From: Lathyrus oleraceus
Taxonomy: Eukaryota; Streptophyta; Magnoliopsida; Fabales; Fabaceae
Length of the DNA: 64,000 nucleotides
NCBI RefSeq assembly: GCF_024323335.1
Contig: NC_066583.1
Coordinates: 367,533,877-367,597,876, forward strand
Reading direction: 5' to 3'
Positions 45,448-64,000 of this stretch are shown one piece after another. Numbering within the stretch: the stretch's first letter is position 1; every line of letters starts with the position of its first letter. Made by a program: the position numbers and the translations under genes. A model generated the notes under the pieces. It had not been told where the DNA came from. It worked only from the letters and a program-made list of their open reading frames with translations, and did no database searches.

Positions 45448-45503
45448 GAGTTTGTGGTGCAATAGTAATGTGTTTGACTTCTGATCAGAAGGTTGTGTGT
45501 TCA
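45448..45503 (+). pseudogene. tRNA-Trp-like pseudogene, second copy
   Basis: GTGGTGCAATAGTAATG, TTTGACTTCTGATCAGAAGG and GTTGTGTGTTC follow tRNA-Trp; the CCA anticodon has become TCT. It sits at the right end of the palindromic element and diverges in the T arm. Confidence 0.55.
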
Positions 45504-45504
45504 A

Positions 45505-45740
45505 TGATAATGTGTTCAACACACATAGGCGCCAGATGCATGGGCGCCTCCTCTTGGAGGGCCATGCAGACGCCACACATACTGACGCCTCTTCATTTAT
45601 TTTTTTGGGTGCGCCAACTGCCCCGACGCATCCTCACCAAAGCTGGTTATTTTGGTATTTTTTTTTAAAAAAATGGTTATTTTCGTATTTAATTTGAAAA
45701 TGTTGGTTATTTTGAAAAAAATTTCCCAAATCACTCTCAT
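45505..45740. repeat. MULE end-like fragment
   Basis: Contains GGCGCC, GACGCCTC, GGTGCGCCAACTG and CTGGTTATTTTGGTATTTTTTTT in the same order as the right inverted repeat of the MULE at 42671-42888 but much diverged. Probably the end of another family member. Confidence 0.45.
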
Positions 45741-45743
45741 TTT

Positions 45744-46355
45744 TCTAATCGAAATTCCAGACTTATCAAAAAACCTCCAAAGTTTTTATTAGACCCAGTT
45801 ATATTAAATATACTTATTTACTAATTAATCAATTAGTAAAGAAAGAAATGTGATTTTAGTTATCGCATATCTTTTTAGATAAAAATAATAATAAAATGAT
45901 ATATTATAATTTTATTTTGTACAAACTATATTCAATATTTATCATATCAATTACTTAAGAATCTTACAAATAATTTATTTAAAAGAAGAACATTTTTTTA
46001 TCAATAGTATATCTATTTAATATTTTCTAAATATAAATATAAATATATTTAAAAATCTTAATTATAATTTAGAAAAATGTTTATGACTTGTCAATTCTCT
46101 AACCACCGCATTCACACACTCATTTAAATATTTTGAATTCATAATTCATGAGATAACAACCGCATAAATAACGTTATGTTACAATACTCACATTTATTAA
46201 TTGTTTTTTCACATTCCCTACAACCTTATCTCCCTTTTTCTCAAAATTCGCACACCTTAAGGAGCCACAACCCAAATCACTCCCTTTTTTATTACCAAAA
46301 CTCTAGAGTTATCGAAACAACAGCTGGAATATGAGTTGTCGGAATAATTTATTAA
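45744..46355. repeat. Direct-repeat copy 2, upstream of the coiled-coil gene
   Basis: Ends with CTCTAGAGTTATCGAAACAAC...GAATATGAGTTGTCGG (46300-46345), a diverged copy of the sequence around the true start (CTAGAGTTACCGGAGCAAC...GTATGAGTATCTCCGG, 46832-46873). Its ATG at 46331 opens only a short frame. Confidence 0.65.
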
Positions 46356-46859
46356 TCTTTTTTTAAACCCTCATTTATATTAAAAACATAATAGTCATTA
46401 TATTAAATATATTTATTTACTAATTAATTAGTTGAAAAAATTTTAAATTTGACTATCAACATGTCTTTTTAAATAAAATATATTATAATTTTTTATACAA
46501 ACTATATTATTTATATTATTGATCAATTACTTAAAAATTAAAAATCGGCACAATAATTTATTTAAAAGAGAATCTTTTTTATCAGTAATATCTATTTACT
46601 ATCCCTATTTTTTAATTATATGTTGTTTTGGAAAAATATTTTCTATCATAATATAAATAGTTTTATAATACCAATAAACTATTAATATTATTCTTTTTAT
46701 TATATCTTTAAATATTTATTATTCTCCTTGTTTTAATTTGTTATTTCATAATTGTTAGCTCTTTATTCAACGTTCCCTCTTCCCTTTCTCTCAAACTTGG
46801 CAAGGGAATCAGCATTTTTCGGACCGATATTCTAGAGTTACCGGAGCAACCGCCACAGT
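46356..46859 (+). promoter_or_regulatory. Upstream region / direct-repeat copy 3
   Basis: Third copy of the upstream repeat, leading directly into the start codon at 46860. Very AT-rich, so no TATA box can be singled out; the last 90 bp (TTCCCTCTTCCCTTTCTCTC) look like a pyrimidine-rich plant 5' UTR. Confidence 0.45.
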
Positions 46860-61422
<14,563 letters not shown>

Positions 61423-62432
61423 GGTAAATAGACAGGAAACCATACTTGGCATATAAACATTTTGTTGTATGGACAGCAGAAAAATGATGGGAGAAAACAA
61501 AGGAGAAGATTAGATAGAAAGACGAAGGATAAACAAAATTGTTGTATTTTAGGGTAAACTTGGTTGTAAATTATCAATGCCCGTAATATGCCAGCGGATT
61601 CATGAGGAGACAAGTTCTCCAAGTGCTCAGTTTTCCCACTAGATGTCAATTCCTTTGGATTTTCAGATTGATCTTTGAAGTTGTAGCCTAATGTTTTGAT
61701 TTATGTGGGGAACACAATAGAATGAATACCGGTTTAAGAGGAGTTTGATTTGTATGCACTGATAATGTAAATTCATCCCATCCATTTTGCATCTTTTAAG
61801 AGAGGCAAGTGCAGAGTGCAATCCACAGATGAATTTATAGAATATACTTCTATACTTTTCTGCAGAGCTATATATTTGTTATTTATCTCTATGATGCATA
61901 TATAAAGATTGTCAAAATAAAAAACTGCATTAATTAGAAAGAAGACATATTCATTACAATTTTCCAAATTTACTCATTAAAATGTAAACCTCCTTCCTCA
62001 ATTAGTCCTGCAGTAGTGTCAATGAAAAAAAAGTACTTGAAACATAAATCGCAAGTTCAAAAAATAATATAATACAATACAACATCCTTTTTCACCTTGG
62101 TTAAATAGTTGCTTCATCTGGTAACCAGTACTTTACTTTTCTAAGCAACTCTACCAAGACAACAATCCAATTGTCTTTGACCGGTGAATGGATCGTCTAA
62201 CTTTGACGTGGGAACTGCACCCTAACTTTGGCTTATTATTAACCGTCTGATACATCTGTTCTCACTGCCACTCTACAATAAACTTAACTTACAGTAATTC
62301 AAACAAATGCTCTCTCTTTTATAACAAATAAGCTTCAGTAATACTTACAAAACATATATAATTCTTAAATTTTGTACCCTTCTTTCAAACTTATAACTTC
62401 TAGTCTATTTAATATCTGTCCAGTTTCAGCTC
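61423..62432. other. Intergenic region between convergent genes
   Basis: 1.0 kb, AT-rich, expected to hold both 3' UTRs. No further gene recognised; the minus-strand frames here are short and featureless. Confidence 0.5.
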
Positions 62433-63535
<1,103 letters not shown>

Positions 63536-63589
63536 CTGTACAATGCTTTATTTAAAGATAGCTGAAAACTAAAGTACCTTGAGACACTT

Positions 63590-63828
63590 GAGACTTGTTT
63601 GGATAAACAACTAAATTAAGTGTTTATACAATAAGCGCTTATCATATAAGTGCTTCTGTATAAGCTATTTCTATACTAAAAGATAAAATAAAGTCAAACT
63701 GTAGCTTTTGAAAATAAGCTGAAAACAGTTTATAAAATGTTAGAAGTTGTTTCTATAAGCTCTCTCAAATAGCCTTTCAAGTGCTTATGCCAATGCATAA
63801 ATTTATTTAAGTCAACCCAAACAAGTCA
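63590..63828. mobile_element. MITE in ABCC intron
   Basis: About 240 bp with inverted ends GACTTGTTTGGATAAAC and GTCAACCCAAACAAGTC and inverted ATAAGC/GCTTAT words inside. Such ends are common in legume MITEs. Lies 55 bp upstream (in gene orientation) of the exon starting at 63535. Confidence 0.65.
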
Positions 63829-64000
63829 TTGTAAGTAAATATATAAACCATATGTGACATTGGTATACTCCAACCATTTAAATTTTTTAGAAGAATGCTA
63901 AGGTTGTTCATCCAACCATTGCATAAGAACTATATAACATCCATTGGATGTGTCAAATCTCATAAAATGCAAGAGTTTATAACCTAATGATTTCTCTTTT
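63829..64000. other. ABCC intron, no feature seen
   Basis: 172 bp to the window edge; no exon recognised on the minus strand. Confidence 0.5.

Larger units (their letters stand above)
43155..45503. mobile_element. Palindromic element(s) with tRNA-Trp-like ends
   Basis: 43158-43475 is the inverted counterpart of about 45170-45470 over some 310 bp. Additional inverted copies of the terminal 40-60 bp meet at 43765-43940, and a further inverted pair is at 43954-43985 and 44738-44764. Every terminus carries TTAACATGAAGGGTCTGTGGTGCAATG, in which GTCTGTGGTGCAATG is the 5' part of a tRNA-Trp. The arrangement suggests nested foldback or terminal-inverted-repeat elements. The core 43986-44735 is less AT-rich and has no recognised gene; it may be a captured fragment. 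Confidence 0.55.

Overview
The window is nuclear DNA from a legume, most likely a large-genome member of the pea/vetch tribe (Fabeae). The grounds are two 5-7 kb LTRs of the type I recall for the Fabeae retrotransposon Ogre (minus-strand start TGTAACACCTC, primer-binding site TGGCGACTCTGCTGGGGA), a legume-type SINE, very AT-rich intergenic DNA with nested transposons, and plant genes with GT-AG introns. No prokaryotic features are present. Species assignment is inference; I could not search databases.

Layout. 1-7927: 5' end of an Ogre element on the minus strand (leader, PBS, and a 6.9 kb LTR that carries an 1835-bp internal tandem duplication); the body runs off the left edge. 7928-28122: three tandem copies (A, B, C) of a composite repeat with a basic period near 2.86 kb, made of an LTR-like segment, a LINE reverse-transcriptase fragment and AT-rich tail. 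Between copies A and B sits a complete, young, 10,335-bp Ty3/gypsy Tat-lineage retrotransposon (10683-21017) with 600-bp LTRs in which I see no difference and a perfect TCTTC target-site duplication. Its gag-pol reads on the minus strand and is cut by one TGA in the reverse transcriptase. A separate three-exon gene with its own TATA box lies on the plus strand (11832-14250). Copies B and C also carry OTU-protease/MULE fragments.

28123-31640 is gene-poor (MULE debris, purine tract, degenerate minisatellite, LTR-like DNA). 31655-42888 is a decayed Mutator-like element with about 215-bp inverted ends. It holds a small ORF, a mudrA-type transposase (minus) and a plant-mobile-domain gene (plus), all broken, and is split by a 5010-bp Ogre solo LTR with GCAAG duplications. 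43155-45503 is a palindromic element set whose ends are decayed tRNA-Trp sequence.

46860-63535 holds the two host genes, which are convergent. The first is an unrecognised coiled-coil gene (plus strand, four proposed exons 46860-61422, 343 aa) that seems to have grown by exon-intron duplication. Its introns hold two hAT-type elements, a SINE, other MITEs, a gag-less Ty1/copia element and an ATT microsatellite of about 430 bp. The second is the 3' end of an ABCC (MRP-type) transporter gene on the minus strand (62433-63535, running off the right edge). Exon structures are my own reading of splice sites and reading phase.
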